Shown: piece after piece, positions 50,646 through 64,000 of the stretch
Layout of the letters: every line of letters begins with the position of its first letter
Numbering within the stretch: the first letter of the stretch is position 1
Origin: Whitmania pigra
Lineage: Eukaryota; Annelida; Clitellata; Hirudinida; Haemopidae
Direction: 5' to 3'
Length of the DNA stretch: 64,000 nucleotides
Assembly: GCA_021613335.1 (NCBI GenBank)
Contig: JAJTWR010000365.1
Location: 2,247,001 to 2,311,000, forward strand
The notes under the pieces: model-generated
What the model saw: the letters and a program-made list of their open reading frames with translations, nothing else
Database searches by the model: none
What the model was told of the DNA's origin: nothing
Made by a program: the position numbers and the translations under genes

Positions 50646-51773
50646 CAATCCGTGGACACAAAGCCTTGTATATATGCAGAGTCCCACTACAATAAACAAT
50701 TTTTTGTGAGCCTTGTAATAAAATTATTTCCTGGATAGTAAGGAACCATGTGGCACTCTGTTATATAAACAATATCTACTAAATAAACTAAGAAACTGCC
50801 TTTACATAAGCAACTGGTGATGTCATATGCATGCCTTAAAAATGTTTTAGATCTTCTAAGTGTGCTAAAAAGGATAAAATTTGAGAAACACATGACTAGA
50901 GCTAATTCGACTTTTTTGTTTTTCACAAGATACCAAGCCAAAAATGCATCAAAATCCTTTTATTTACCATCCTGAAACTAAAAATCAGTCAACATAAATA
51001 TTTTTAATCATGAGACCATCCCATTTCCATTTTTTGTAATTTATTTGCACTGGCCAGCATTGAAAAGACAGCTTAAGGATTCATGATTATCCATCTCAAA
51101 CTCAAATCAGGTAATACAAATTAATGTCCACGTCACCATTTCAAATGGCTGAAATAACCTTTACATTTACAGAGATTATTCCGACTATTACCTTATTAAA
51201 GGCCAATCATAATTAATACTTCAAAAGATGCTTCAGATTGCAAATGTTATAACTGCATGATGACAACAACGAAAGAATTGAATGACATAAAAAATTATTT
51301 AGAAACAAATTTTTGAAAATTGAAGGCAGTTTAAAAATGACACATTTAAGATTCTGAAAATGCATATGAAATCAGGGTCTAGTCTCTAGTATTCGGTGTA
51401 GTTTTTAAAGAAGACAGAGGATAGAGTTTGAAATGAAACGGGTTTTGACCTGAGGCAGAAGCGAATAAATGCAAAGTATATTATAAAATGCCTAGCTGAA
51501 ATCAATTTGATTATTGAGCCATATCAGAATAGCAAAAAATTAATCTTGGAATAATTTAATAACAAATCACATAATCCTAAATATACATTGACAGGCAAAT
51601 TATCTTCTAGCACCTTAGTAGTGCAGTGGCAAGCACTTTGAATTCCATTGCCAATGTTGAATAGTTGGAATTAATGCTAATATTAATGATAATAAACAAA
51701 TTATGTAAATGAAATACATAAAAAACATATTTAAATAAAATAGAAAAGGCTATAAATGAATTTTAACATCAAC
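50646..51773. other. Gap before the PLD 3' end
   Basis: No gene was recognised. The right part should be the phospholipase D 3' UTR. An open frame at 50687-50941 (-) has no family resemblance. Confidence 0.35.
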
Positions 51774-54700
51774 TTAAGTCCAAACTACAGTGGGGGCAAG
51801 TGCCTCCCTAGAACCTGCACATGGAGCCAAATATTCATTAGAAAGGAATAAAAGAGGCATCAACACTAAATGTCCTTTGACCCTTGATAAAAGTTTTACA
51901 GCAAATTCTGGATTTTGTTCTGCCACAGTTGGCAATTTCTGAAACAACCTTAGCTCTTCCAGTGTCAATATTTCATCAGCAGGAATGCAGTTAAAAACCT
52001 GATGCAATTTCAAATACATTAATTTGTTGCTGGATAAATAAAAGAAATCTGGATACCTTTGAATAAATTGAAGTGTTGATAGATGCTTGTCGGAGCCAAA
52101 CATTTTTATAAAATTCCTCAGCAACAGGGTCAGATATGTCGACAGGTTCATCCGCACATAAGCCAAGGTGTTCTCTAATTGAGTTTTCAAATAATAAAAT
52201 TATTATTGCTTGTCACCATTCTAACAGTTGCTTGATCATTTAAAACAGCATAACATATGTGAGCCACGAAATTTTTTAATCTATATATGTCAAATAAAAA
52301 GAAAATATGCAACATAAAAAAAAGCAAAATCCATTCTTGTGTGCTGTACAAGAGGCCCAACAAGTGGGTAGTAATTCTTTCAAATCCTTCCTCTGAAGTT
52401 CCATAAATAAAAAAAGGCAACATTGACAATATTAACCTAAACAGAGATTTCCTGAGGCTGCAGGCAAAAGCACCAGCTTTATAGCTCTGCCCATCCATCT
52501 TGGAATCAACAAATTGAGTGTCTTGAACTAACAGGGCAAGTTCACTATCTCTTGAACCAAGCATACTTCTGTCATTAATATTTGCTGATCCAATTATTAC
52601 ACTTTGGTCATCAACAATCATCAGTTTGCCATGTACATAAACAAGTTCTGTGGTCTGAAAATCAAAATCATTAATCACATATCAAATATCACAATGGACT
52701 AGAGGCCCCACAGATTTTTTTTATTTTTGCCAAAAACTGATGCCAAAAATTCAAGCCAATTTCAGTCAAAGCAGAAAATTAATTTTTCTATTTTTATAGA
52801 TGGTGAAAGTGATAAAATGGAAAGTTTCAGAGCCGAAAATGAAGCCAAATTTCGGTCTGTCTCTAGAACAGATGTACATGCAAATCAAAAATTCAAAAAT
52901 TGAATTTTAATAATTTTGCTGTACTTTTTATAAAAGTCAATTTAAATTAAGCAATTTGGCCAATTAATGATACTTACAGGCTTCCCTAACATGCTTTCAT
53001 ATTTTCTTAGCCCGTAGAATGAAATGTATTTGAAAGGGTCAGGAACTGCAATGAAATATGGAGATATAACAAATGTTCACATATCACTAATAATTTAATT
53101 ATTAAATTCACTAGCATCTTAAAGGATTTGAGATTTGTTCATTTACAAATATTAAAAGTGTAATATAAGTAATACAAGCAATACTAAACTTCTGCAAAAT
53201 TCATTCAGCATTGACATATGCAAACTAAATTCCCTATTTATTGTTAAATTTAAAAATTAATAAAAATAACTTAACAATTTAACTATTTACATAATTATTC
53301 CATGCTTGCCAAAAACATACATCAAAAAAGACTAAAAGCATTTATTGGTGACACTATATTTGCCACTTATAAATAGGAACAGAAAGATCATGTTGCACAG
53401 AAAGCATACTCCTTACATCATCACCATTATTATTATTGAATAATTCTATGATATCATAATGATTCAAACATTGTCACTTGCTACATTCAGCCTATGTTGA
53501 TTCAAGACCTATCATCCTTAAATAATCAGGTTCAATAATTAGTTTTATTTTTTTAATTGTAAATGTTTAAAATAACTTTTAGTTTAATTCAAACATGCAT
53601 CCTTCAAAGTGGCTGATATGGTTACATTTGCGATAGTGATATTGGTAGTGAAACTTTGTTATCATAATTGTCAACATCATAATCATCATCAGCAGCAGCC
53701 TAATAATCTTAAATGTCATAATCATCATAACCATCAATACCATCATCATGATTGCCAACTTACAGGGCTCTACACTCAAGATCTTAATCTGGAAAGGACT
53801 AATAATAAAAATTGGGAAGATGAATTCAATCCAGCCTAATCCTCAAATAATACAAAAAAGAACACGGCAGAAAAGTTTAATGAAGGAATCACTTTTCTGA
53901 TAACTCTCTAGCGGACTTCCAACAGAGTCCTTAATTTCTGATAATTTATAATTTATTTATAATTTATTAACTGTTTCTACAACGCCTTTAAAGAATGTTA
54001 AAAACGTAATCTTTTAGTTACCACTAACCAACTTTAACAAGCCTTTCAAGCAGAGAGTTTCCATTTCCCCTACATATTGAAGCATAATTCCAATGAATTA
54101 CAGCTTGGATTGAAACCCCTGTGGAAGTTCCAAGCTGACCTTCAAAAGCTGGAAGAAGGGGAAGAATGACATAAACTCGAAAATTTTTCTGGGCCCTGCA
54201 TATAAATATAATCAATTATTAAAAAAGATGATAAATCAACAATTAAGTGCTATTGAATCATTTCAAGTAAATCTTCCTCTGGATTTTCATAATTTACTTA
54301 ATTTTTATTTATATCAATTAAAAAGTTAAAGACTACAAAATTAAAACATAAGAGGACACAAAATAGTTGGTGGAACAAACAGAAATAAAATATTAATTAA
54401 GCATCCATTAGGCTGAATGGGAAGCATCCCTGCATGCAGTAATAATGGTAATGTGATGTGCTTGCAACCCAGCCTGTCCCACTGGAGAATGCACTCAGTT
54501 AGGGGCCAGTGTTATTTTCATGAATAATAATTAAAATCAGAACTAGTAGTTGTCTGGACGACTAATTATCAGAACGAAAATTAGTCGAAGAAATAAAGAA
54601 GAACAAAAAATTTCTGAAAAAATTTTTTTTAATTTTTCACAGCAGAGTGGAATAAAAAAACAAAATTTATTTGATAAATTCCAACAGTGAAATGCAGCTG

Positions 54701-57700
54701 CTTTTTGAACACAGAAACTACTTTACCAATGAATAGTTTACAATGAACATTAGGACAGCCTTTTGATAAGAATTGTCATTTTCAAATAGAAATATCACTA
54801 TATCCATGCGTGGCATAGATCTAGATGTAGAAATTTGAGAACTTTATGTATGTTAATGAGATATAATGATTTTCTAATAAACATTTCTCAAGCAATACTT
54901 TGCTTTAAAAGTAGAATAAATGTTCTATAAAAACTATTATTTTATATCCTCTCAAAATGTGCAGTGTGACAGGTAAATTAGTTTTATTAACAAAATTTAG
55001 GTTGATGATCAGTAACAATAAATGTTTTGAGGTACACTTGTACCCCCTCAGTTAAAACTGGAAGTTGTGGCATCTCAGGCATCAAAGGGTTAAATAATTT
55101 TAAGAATTACATTTGAATCAAAATTATTTTGAGAACTAGAATAACAATTAGAATCAAAATTAATTTGGAAACCAGATTAAGAAATAAAACTAAAATTATT
55201 TTCAGAACTAAAATAACACTATCAGAGGTGTTATGTAAAAAGTTCAAAGAATACCTTCACATCCTATTTGGATACATAATGCATTCAAAAGATAGGCTAT
55301 TATCAAAATACAAATTAGGCATAAGCAAAGATAAATGGGTTTGTTTTTGTTTTTATAAATAATCTTCTATAAATACTAATGGTATGGGTAATAACAAAGA
55401 TGCAAAGATGATAGAGATACTATCGAAAAGAACCATTATATAAACATGATATCAACTTCTGCCACATCGGCAGATATTGAAGGCTTCAAAAAGATTCTGA
55501 AGGCACACCTATTCGATGGCCTATTGGTCAGATGTCTATTGATGGACTTAAGCCATCCTAAAGATTGTCTAACATTTCTTTCATTCATTATAAATAATTT
55601 CATTGACTACCTATGAGCAGCCACAATCCTTTCATAGATGGCAGCAGATATTTGATTCACCACTGTTCTGTCACTGGCTATACTTATAAAAAACTGGTTC
55701 TGGGAAATACAAGTTTTGAATTAAACAAATAAGTTTAAGTTTGAGCACATTAGAAAAACATCTAAATGATTCACCTCAATGTAAATGTAATGCTTGGCAG
55801 AGAGAATCAGATCAGTATATGCATTATGTATTGAATTTTCAGTAACTTTTATACCAGCAGACCATTCACTTGCACTCCTGAGAATCTAAATGTACAGTTC
55901 ATACTATTACATCATTTAAATTAGCACATAAGGTTCTCTCATTATCGAGAGTATGTCGTACTTAGGGCAGAAATCAAAATTGAATCAACAAGTCGAGTCA
56001 ATCAAAATACAAGAATCAAATGTTGCAACGGTCGCAACTGTGTAATGGGGAAATATTTTATATTTGAGAAGATATTGGTCATGTTTACAGGGTCCCCCTA
56101 TTTTCAAATTTCGATTTTTTTTAAATCAGCCACACATAATGTGTCGTAACTAATGTTGTAAGTAAGATAGAGCAATTATTTTGGGTAGATATGTCTGCCT
56201 AACTTTAACCTATTAAATTATTCAAAAAATAATATTCTGTGATTCATGGTTTTTTAGGAATGCAGCTCAGAAAATGTGAAATTGCTGACATTATTTAGAG
56301 TAATCTATATTAAATCTATATTAAACTGTAAAACAAAACTAATTTAAAAAAACATTTTGACCACCCTTTTGAGATATAAAGCACTAAATATTGCAACATT
56401 TTGCTGCATTTCAAAGCTTATAAAACTACAAAGCCAATTCAAATGAAACTTATTACATAGTATCACTTAATGGTAGCATGAATAAGGTGACAACATGTCA
56501 TTCATTAAATTTTAGTTTTCAAAATATTTAATTTGAAAAATTGCAATTTTTACAAACGTTACATATTTTCTGAGCCACATTCCTAAAAAAACTAGTAATT
56601 TTTAAGTTGTTTAATTGTTTATTAGGCTAAAGTTAGGCAAACAAATCTATCAATCTCAAGGTGCTCTTGCAACTCTGCCTTTTGACCCTCTAGGTTTCTC
56701 TCCTTTAGCTCTTAAATATTTAATTCTTATAGAAGCTCATCTATGGCTTATTTTTGATCAAGCTATTCCTGACAGAATGAAATAGACTGTGATCTGCAAG
56801 CTAGTAAGTTTTCCAATACGTTTATTGAGCAACTATTCAGTGCATTAAACCTAATAGTCAAGCTGAGTATTTATGTGGATCTGCAGGGATTTTGAGATCT
56901 GCTGTGGAATTTGAAAGCTACTGTGGAATGCTATAATCTTAATTACCCTCAGGTAATCAGGGTCTTACGTAAATAGTGGATAGATTAAAAAGTGCTTTCA
57001 CATACTGCTTGGTTATATAAGGTATTTTAAAAAAATCAGATAAACACAAATACAAATGTAAAGATTATGTTCTACAGAGCCGCGTAGAAAGGTTTTAAGT
57101 AAAACAATAATAAACCTAATTAAAAAAATTAATTAATGGTACTGTCATCAGGGTCACAACAATATAAACATACCTGGCAATTACAGCAAAACATATTTTT
57201 TGAAAACCACTTGGGGATCGTAATGAGGCTGTTAGACCTTGGGAGCAATAAAGGCATTATGACATTTGCTTTAGCTTTCTGCAACTGTTTTAATGAAAAA
57301 AAAAACTTTAAATAATGCTGTTAAACTAAACCATTTTAAAGAAATATATAATTCCATAAGAAATTGAATTCTATATTTATTAATAGCCTTTTTAGAAGAA
57401 ATGCCTCTATGAACTCTAACCAAATCATTAGTAAATAACGAACACATTTATACATCATGACTTGCTGAACATCAATTCATAAACTTATTGGCAGTGTGAA
57501 AAATAGATTACAATTTATAGTAGATTATCATTTTTATCATACTGGATCATATAAAACAATTTACCATTGATATTGTTACGTAGCTAGCACACCTGTATGT
57601 GCCTAAAGGCTAGTGCCTAATTGCGAAGCTAGAGAGCGGTTCGTTTGAGTGCTGGAGTTGCTACATACATTTGATACGAATTAGTTAAAAACAAGAAGAC

Positions 57701-60700
57701 GTGTTTTGTTGTAAATAAAGACTTTTAGTTTCGCTGTTGTTTTCATTTATACAAGCGATACAACAGATATCATGTTGCCATTACCTTGGTAAAGTTCCAT
57801 CTTTGAATAAAATGACGTGCCACATCTCTTGCCGCCTTTCCAAACACAACGGCACCAACATCGTGCCATGGCATGCGAGGAGTTTCTCTTCTATCAATCA
57901 TATCTGAATAAAAATAAATTTGTCACAAACATAGGAATGCTTTACATTTAAAAATCTTTTCTCAACCTTCAATAATTACATTTCATTTATATTTGTCCTT
58001 TGCAATGTGATTGTTAAATAATCAGAAATTGGAGTAACTTTGAAAATATCATGACTATTTTTCTAAAGTTAAGCAGTAACGTTGATTTTTTTACATTACA
58101 TTACAGAATTTGATTTTCTCATGAAACTAAAACATCACTGAATGACCTCCAAATATTGTTTAATCCAGCTCATATTTGGCCTAAATTATTTTTGAATATA
58201 TTGGAAGTTATCTGGAGGTTAACAGATAAGTAACATTTAAAAACTTCAAAAATAAGGGCCACCCTAAGAAACACGACCCATTGAATTAATCCATATTGTT
58301 TGTGAATAAACTACAGATAAATTAGTGCAAATCAACATGAAATGTAAATAAAAATGTAACTTTTTACCTGTGAATGGTTTATCAAGTTCAACGAAGTCTT
58401 TGAAAATGAAGTTGACATAATCCTTCCCAACCCATATCTTCAGAGACCCTTCTGTGCCTTCTGGGGGCAACTTTTCATCTAGCTTTTTGTCACTTACATC
58501 ACATTCTTTATTTGTAAATACTCTGAAATATATTTTTTGGGTCTTTTCAGTTGCAAATTAATGCAAAACTTGCAATTAGACTAGAATTGAAATGCTTTTA
58601 CTGATTAGTGATTTTTGGTAGACATGTTTTAATAGCTTTTTTTCCAGCCAACAAAGGTTAAATATCCGTACAACAAGTATCAGCAAGCTAACAGCATGCA
58701 GATAAGCATCTTATCTTAATAAAAATAAAGTAACAAAATTTCAAAGCATTTCCTTAATCAGTTTCTAAAGAATTAAAAGCTCTTATCATTTATTTTAATG
58801 GAAAAAATAATTATAAAAACAAAAACCCTTGTAAACTTAAAGCAAAAGCATCTAGCAAACATATACAAAAAAGTAATAATATTTGCATAAAATTCAAATC
58901 TCTAGAACCGTGTAACAACACTGTATAGGTTTAGGTACAATTTCTGTAAATATTAGCACTACTCCAACAGCTGAGAAATCAGAAAAGCAACATTCTCCAG
59001 AAAGAGAACATCTCATTGAAAATGAGTACCAACTTTATCAGAGTACAAGTACTAAAGAATTTCAACATGAAACCTTTGGGGTTTCTCAATAAAGAGGAAT
59101 GTATTTAAGGCAGCATTTACTATTACCTCTTACATAATCTTAGATAATATAATCTTCAATGAACTTTTAGGTTCGCTTATACATTCAATGACTCAATATT
59201 TTCAAATAAACATGCTTTGTTAAAATAAGATGGAATAAAAATTGCACATATAAATTTAGCATTTATGTTTGGAAATTACTGTGAGTGAATTTCTTATAAT
59301 TAGCATCCAATATCAATGTTAAATGATGATTCTTAAAAGTCTTCATTAATGAAGAATTACTATAAAATGAACAATCCATATGATCAAACCTTTCATCCCA
59401 AGGTCTTTGTTCTAAATCATTAGTAACATCTACAGTTTGAGATTGATGTCTGTGAAAGAGGATTTTGAAGTCTGCCAAACTTCTCAATTTCTATAATTAA
59501 ATTGTTATTGGATCACTAAAATTTATACTAATAACAAGTTCGGAAAGAGATTAACATTTTTTTAGTACTGCATTTGTAAAATGCTTCCTTTACATGGTCC
59601 CAGCTGCAAATGCAGAAGGGAATAAATACAAAGAGGTTAACATTTCTGCATTCCTTGTTAATTTGAAACAATGAAAACTGAACGGCAAGATAGCAAAGGA
59701 CAATAAAAGCAATCATGCATCTTGTTTGCAACCTAGCTCGCATTGCTACAAAGCGTCGCTGACACTTTATAAAGATACTATTTTATTATCAAGAATAAAT
59801 CTATAAAACAGTAAAACCTCTCTATAACAAAATATTCGTTGCAATGAAACCGCTTAACGGTCCCGGTCAAATCCTTATACTTTCTGTGCTAAAAATATTC
59901 TTAACAACAAATTTTCTCAATTACCAATAACCAATGAGAAACCTTATGGCCCCCACGTCGTTCAAACTATCTACATAATGAAAAAAAATAATTCAACCTG
60001 GGCAATGCCAGGCAGAACATCTAGTCCTTTATTATAAAAATTTAATAGGGAATTATAACAAATTAACAATAAATATAAGTTAAGCCACCAGTTCTAGCAA
60101 ATATCATAAGGGGTTCTATATCACACATGAATGTAACATAAATAAATTCATATAAAAAACAAGGTTGTACCAATGTTCAAGCCAATTTGTACTCTATATA
60201 TGCTCTTTATATCTTGTTCTTGCAAGCTTATCTACATCATTGAATTATTAAAATCTGCTACATAATGGATAAGTTTACATACCAGTTTCCGACTAGAAGT
60301 CTTTTGAGGTAAATCCGATTCTAGGATGTTTACATGTGAATCATTGTCATCTGAAGGACCTAAAAAGCCCAATGAAGCTCAACACTTGAAAGTTTTAAAG
60401 TAGTGATTTCCAATATCAATATTTCCAATTTTAGTTTTATCAATTACCTCCAAACTTCATTTTATCACCAATCCAGGCAAACTTTTCTGGCTTATCAAAA
60501 TCTTCAACAGAATCACCATCACCATCAGAAACTCTCTTCTTCCCCTCAAATAGAGCCCTCTTGAGTCTTGATGGCAAGGAGCTTTTCCATTCTTGAAATG
60601 AAGATTCATGTAATTGTTTCTCTTCTACTTTATCTGTTCCATCTCCTGATTGACCAATGTAAGCTTTGAATGCCTCCTCAAGCTACAAATAAAAATGACT

Positions 60701-63700
60701 TTTAAATATCAACTGCTTTTTTTGCTAATCATACATAAGACTAGCCTCATCCTCATCTTCCTTTTTTGGTATTACATTATTGCTGTTTAAAGCAGAACGA
60801 CAAGGCAGTACAGCATTGTCGGGAATGTTAGCAGGTTCACCGCTTGATAATTCAGATTTTTTGAGGTAAGTTTCTAATGTGTTGGTCGAGTGATCAAAAC
60901 TTTTGTTACTTTCGTCAAAACTGAAATCATGACTTGAAGAGGTCTGAAATAAAATAAAAAGTAATAGAAGGAATAACAAAGTTTATGTAACATATTAAAA
61001 GTTTATTTAAATATATTAAATTGCTTAATAAAACTATTATTACTTATTTACTTTTCGACATTGAATAGAAAACATCATCTGAAAATTAAAGAAAAAAATC
61101 TTCAAAATAGTACCCACAGTCATTTTTCCTGATCCTTTCCCCAACTTTACAGTCTTTCTACTCCCCTAAATCCATATTACAAATTACTTTTTAAAGTTTA
61201 ACCAAACGTAAAATAAAATTCAAAATTTTACTTCAATATCAATTTTGATTGCTTGCGACTCTAGCCCTTGATCATTGCAATTTTCAGAGCTAAAACAACA
61301 ATTTTATTAATGAAAATATTTTAGTATATCTGAATAATGTATAGGCATCGGCTGTCGGACAGCGTTCGAACGCCCGACCATCTATTTGACGAGTTGAGTC
61401 GGGAGAAGATCCAAACATGAATTCTATAAGACCGTTTGACTCATTTTGCACCGACTCGACTCGCCAAGAATTTTTTTCAACTTTAATGAGGCAGCACTAA
61501 AATTTCCCTAAATTATTAATTTTGACTCGTTTTTATGAAAATGTTTCATTTATTTAAAAACTTTTCAATATAAATTAATTTGTATATATTTTAATTCTCA
61601 AGCACATTTCTTTTTGAGAAAATATCAAGCATTAACATTGATGTGTCCTGTTATGATGCTTCCATTTGGTCAGCCATTCTATTGTTAGAAATTTTGCAGG
61701 TTTTATGTTGAGTCAGGAATTACCCCTAATTTTAGATTTAAAATTATTTTTAAAATTTTATTTTATAATAGATTTAATTAATATTTTTTTTATATTTTAT
61801 ATTCTTATATTTTCCAAATGATGGAGATGCCATAAGAACAAGAGGGACAAAATATTGAGTTTCAGAAGCTCATGATTTCTTGTTGGTAGGAGTTATTGGT
61901 TAAGGTTAATCTTGGCAGTCGTTCGAAATTATTCCGTTTGTTTTTAATATATATTTTTATGCTGAGAGCTAATTAAAGAAATGTAAAACAATTTTTGTCT
62001 GTATTAAATGTAAATAAATGCAAAAGTAAATAAAATGAATCATGAGAAGTTACAAAGATAAAATTTTAGCTTCATTAATGGTTTAACAAATTGATTAAAT
62101 AAAAATTTCAAAAATAAAGAAAATAAATTGATTCAAGACTTGTATTACTTGATTGTGATGGAGTATAGTTTAGAGTCAATGTTGTTGCAAAGTAAATCAT
62201 GAATAAAAATTGAGTTCAAATACATCTCAGGAGAAACCGAGTTTAAAAAGCTAGCATAAATTTAGTGCCAATGTTTGGACATTTTGAAATTCTGCAAGTG
62301 AATGATTGATAAATGGCAAGCTTATTTTAATTGTTCTGTTTGAGTATTATATATATTACAAAAAATAAATATTATATTATATTATATTGGTATATTATAA
62401 AAATTAATGCTGGATCAATTTAATGAACATGAACAAACTTGCCTTATTGTAATTATTTGTTTGGCATGAAATTCTTCCTTCTTCAGAGTATCTCCATCTT
62501 CATTACTACATACATTGGACAAGTGTATGGGACCAAAATCTGTTAACCTAATCAAATCACAAAATTAAATTGTATGAATCTCCTTAATTTTCATGAATAG
62601 CATTTAAAATAATATTTAAATAGCACAAATCTTAAAAAAATGGTATTTATTTTATTTATTCGTCCAAACATTAGAGGGCTTAGTAGGATATCCACGATGC
62701 ATTTAATGTATTAGATTGCTTTAACCAACCCAATGTTTGGTCATGTGTCATGGTTTGGTCCTCAGGAGTCAACATATATTTGCTCAACTAAAGACATGCT
62801 ACTCACAACAAAATCACGAACCTATTATTATCAGTAACCTATTATTTTAATAATTTACTAGTGTTTTATTTGTATGTTTTAAATTTAATTTCATTTACTC
62901 ATTCACAAAGGTTTATTGTGGTGCCTTGACATCCTATAAGACCTTTTAAATACTGACTGATGAAATTGAAAACAATTAAAGTTGGTCATTTAAAAATTTA
63001 ACCTACATTTATTCCTTTTCTCTAATACTTCTACATGCAGTTATGTAAGAATAGAATCTCCTTAAGTTTCACACATACATGCTTAGTAGCTTCATAATTA
63101 GAAAATCAGACAAAGACTTCATAAGAGTCCTAGTCAATTTTGAAACACGTAAAATTAACATTAAGTTACCTGTGTTTCCTGGTATCCCATCTTCCATAGC
63201 ACAAGTCAATGCCACCCAAAAAGGCTATTTTCTGATCAATTACAACACACTTCTCATGGTGTGACCATAACTTTATACCATCTGGATGTCTTAAGACCTT
63301 TTATGACAAAATGCCAAGCCATCACAATTTATTCTCAATTAGGGATTTAAGATAAAACCTTAATATTTTCATTGTGTTTGCTGAGGAGCGCTCTCTTGGT
63401 GTAATGGCTATTGATCCCAAGAGCCATTTCCAATTCCTTATAGACTAAAACAAATATTTTCACCCCACTGTCCTATAGAAAAAGGTTGGTTCAAAAAAAA
63501 ATTAAAACTAGGAGCATTTGAATATGGTAAAATCCATTGCATGAATTTAACTTAAGTTATTTAATGTTAGAAAGCTTTCTTTATAATTATCTTCTAATAA
63601 GTCAAGAAACTGCAAAGATAAAACAATCAAAAATCAACTAACAGCTTTCTTTTTCAAAAGTTCATCAAGTCTCCACTTATCTCCTTCAACCATGGGACGT

Positions 63701-64000
63701 TTTAAATGCAATTCTGGACTAAGCCTTGAAAAAGTAATTAAACAAAAATATATAATCACTTAAAATACAAATCACAAAATGTATTACATCCAATCTGTGA
63801 TAAATATTTCTTCTTTAGCAGCATCAATGGCATCTGCTACAGCTGCCATGTAGCTTGCTCCATCAACAAACCTTCACAAATATAGCAAAAATAGTTAAAT
63901 TAAATAAAATTTAATAAAAATAATTATGATCCTATGTTAATACATTACAATGATGTATTACATTTGTAACAAAAATTTCTAATAAACAAATGACAAACCA
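51774..64000 (-). CDS. PLD1: Phospholipase D (PLD1/2 type), C-terminal part; 5' end outside window
   Basis: PLD hydrolyses phosphatidylcholine to phosphatidic acid and choline on Golgi, endosomal and plasma membranes, under ARF/Rho/PKC and PIP2 control. From the right edge inward, exons read [20 protein letters not shown] then FITDW (~63800-63870) and [20 protein letters not shown] (~63370). HKD motif 1 is HHEKCVVID (63235-63261) followed by [18 protein letters not shown] long acidic/Ser linker (57.9-62.5 kb) follows, then [20 protein letters not shown] (~57850). Next come HYIYIENQFFIS (split, ~55690-55790), [18 protein letters not shown] (~54150) and [14 protein letters not shown] (~53010). 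HKD motif 2 is [10 protein letters not shown] with [17 protein letters not shown] (52530-52640). The end runs [19 protein letters not shown] then [15 protein letters not shown] and PTVVWT, the conserved C-terminus. The long loop between HKDs favours PLD1 over PLD2. PX/PH domains would lie to the right. Confidence 0.93.
54409..54485 (+). repeat. SINE family A, 5' half (PLD intron)
   Basis: GGCTGAATGGGAAGCATCCC, ATAATGGTAATGTGATGTGC and CAACCCAGCCTGTCCCACTG follow the order of the family A head and B box. It is strongly worn. Confidence 0.45.
55445..55560 (+). mobile_element. LINE C-terminal scrap (PLD intron)
   Basis: It translates to [20 protein letters not shown] followed by LF, the common ending of CR1/L2-like RT proteins. 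It sits in a PLD intron, opposite strand to the gene. Confidence 0.45.
56655..56790 (+). pseudogene. Possible BEL/Pao-like pol fragment (PLD intron)
   Basis: The + strand reads [20 protein letters not shown] then [17 protein letters not shown] and a stop. The DPLG(F)..P block followed by a Trp/Asp-Pro stretch resembles a conserved patch of Pao polyproteins. It is a single short block, so only suggestive. Confidence 0.4.
57574..57765. mobile_element. Solo LTR (192 bp) with 5-bp target duplication GATAT
   Basis: The element starts TGTTACGTAGC and ends GCGATACAACA (canonical TG...CA). It is flanked on both sides by GATAT (57569-57573 and 57766-57770). AATAAA at 57714-57719 is a plausible poly(A) signal in + orientation. 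TGTTACG...ACA ends and a 5-bp duplication are typical of Ty3/gypsy-like LTRs. No internal region is present. It lies in a PLD intron, about 13 bases from the splice donor of the neighbouring exon. Confidence 0.85.
59290..59487 (-). other. Candidate PLD linker exon
   Basis: After a TTATAG acceptor the minus strand stays open for about 200 bases: [38 protein letters not shown] and onward. Its composition is protein-like and its place matches the variable loop between the two HKD motifs. The donor is unclear and no homology is known, so it may be an alternative exon or chance. Confidence 0.35.
59805..59960 (+). mobile_element. pogo/Tigger-like terminal repeat (fragment, PLD intron)
   Basis: CAGTAAAACCTCTCTATAAC followed by AAAATATTCGTTGCAATGAA and GGTCCCGG resembles the outer end of Tigger-class elements. 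The opposite end was not found. Confidence 0.45.

Noticed and set aside
53609..53839. His-rich open frame (+) in a PLD intron
   Set aside because: It is a CATCAT/AATCATCAT simple repeat read in frame.
1..64000. CRISPR arrays, bacterial operons or ribosome-binding sites
   Set aside because: The window is eukaryotic, with spliced genes throughout; no direct-repeat array with unique spacers was seen.

Overview
This is animal nuclear DNA: A+T-rich, split into many short exons, and littered with retrotransposon, SINE and DNA-transposon relics. The gene set (NAT10, TMEM258, CPT1, FAM221A, LRIG, a PARP, a phospholipase D) points to an invertebrate bilaterian. Divergent proteins and short introns would fit a tunicate or similar lineage, but the species guess is weak. 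All gene models were built by eye from six-frame translation, splice signals and remembered family sequences. Nothing was aligned by computer.

Layout, left to right. (1) The 3' end of an unrecognised + strand gene (1587-2105). (2) NAT10, RNA cytidine acetyltransferase, - strand, about 20 exons (2874-8145). (3) A 4 kb gene-poor gap. (4) TMEM258, an oligosaccharyltransferase subunit, + strand (12231-12596), tail to tail with (5) CPT1, carnitine palmitoyltransferase 1, - strand (13126-19312). (6) A repeat cluster (19.7-22.5 kb) with a LINE nested in a tRNA-like SINE. (7) FAM221A, - strand (23042-25181). (8) Repeats with a Tc1 relic (25.2-26.7 kb). (9) LRIG, an LRR/Ig receptor-like protein, - strand (27856-38254), whose introns hold several retroelement fragments. 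(10) A 3 kb gap with a minisatellite. (11) A PARP-family mono-ADP-ribosyltransferase, - strand (41163-44606). (12) A 7 kb gap full of copia, LINE, MITE and pogo-like remains. (13) The C-terminal two thirds or so of a phospholipase D, - strand, running off the right edge (51774 to beyond 64000), with a solo LTR in one intron.

The genes look like ordinary housekeeping and signalling neighbours, with no sign of an operon or joint pathway.

The most unusual object is the PARP gene. Its six-exon model keeps frame throughout (855 aa). It joins four SUMO-interaction-like motifs, a RING finger with the cysteine/histidine spacing of RING1 in RNF216, and a PARP catalytic domain with an H-Y-I triad. The catalytic domain is interrupted by a roughly 150-residue His/Gln/Ser-rich insertion. 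On paper this is a SUMO-guided ubiquitin/ADP-ribose enzyme in one chain. I do not know of a described protein with this architecture.
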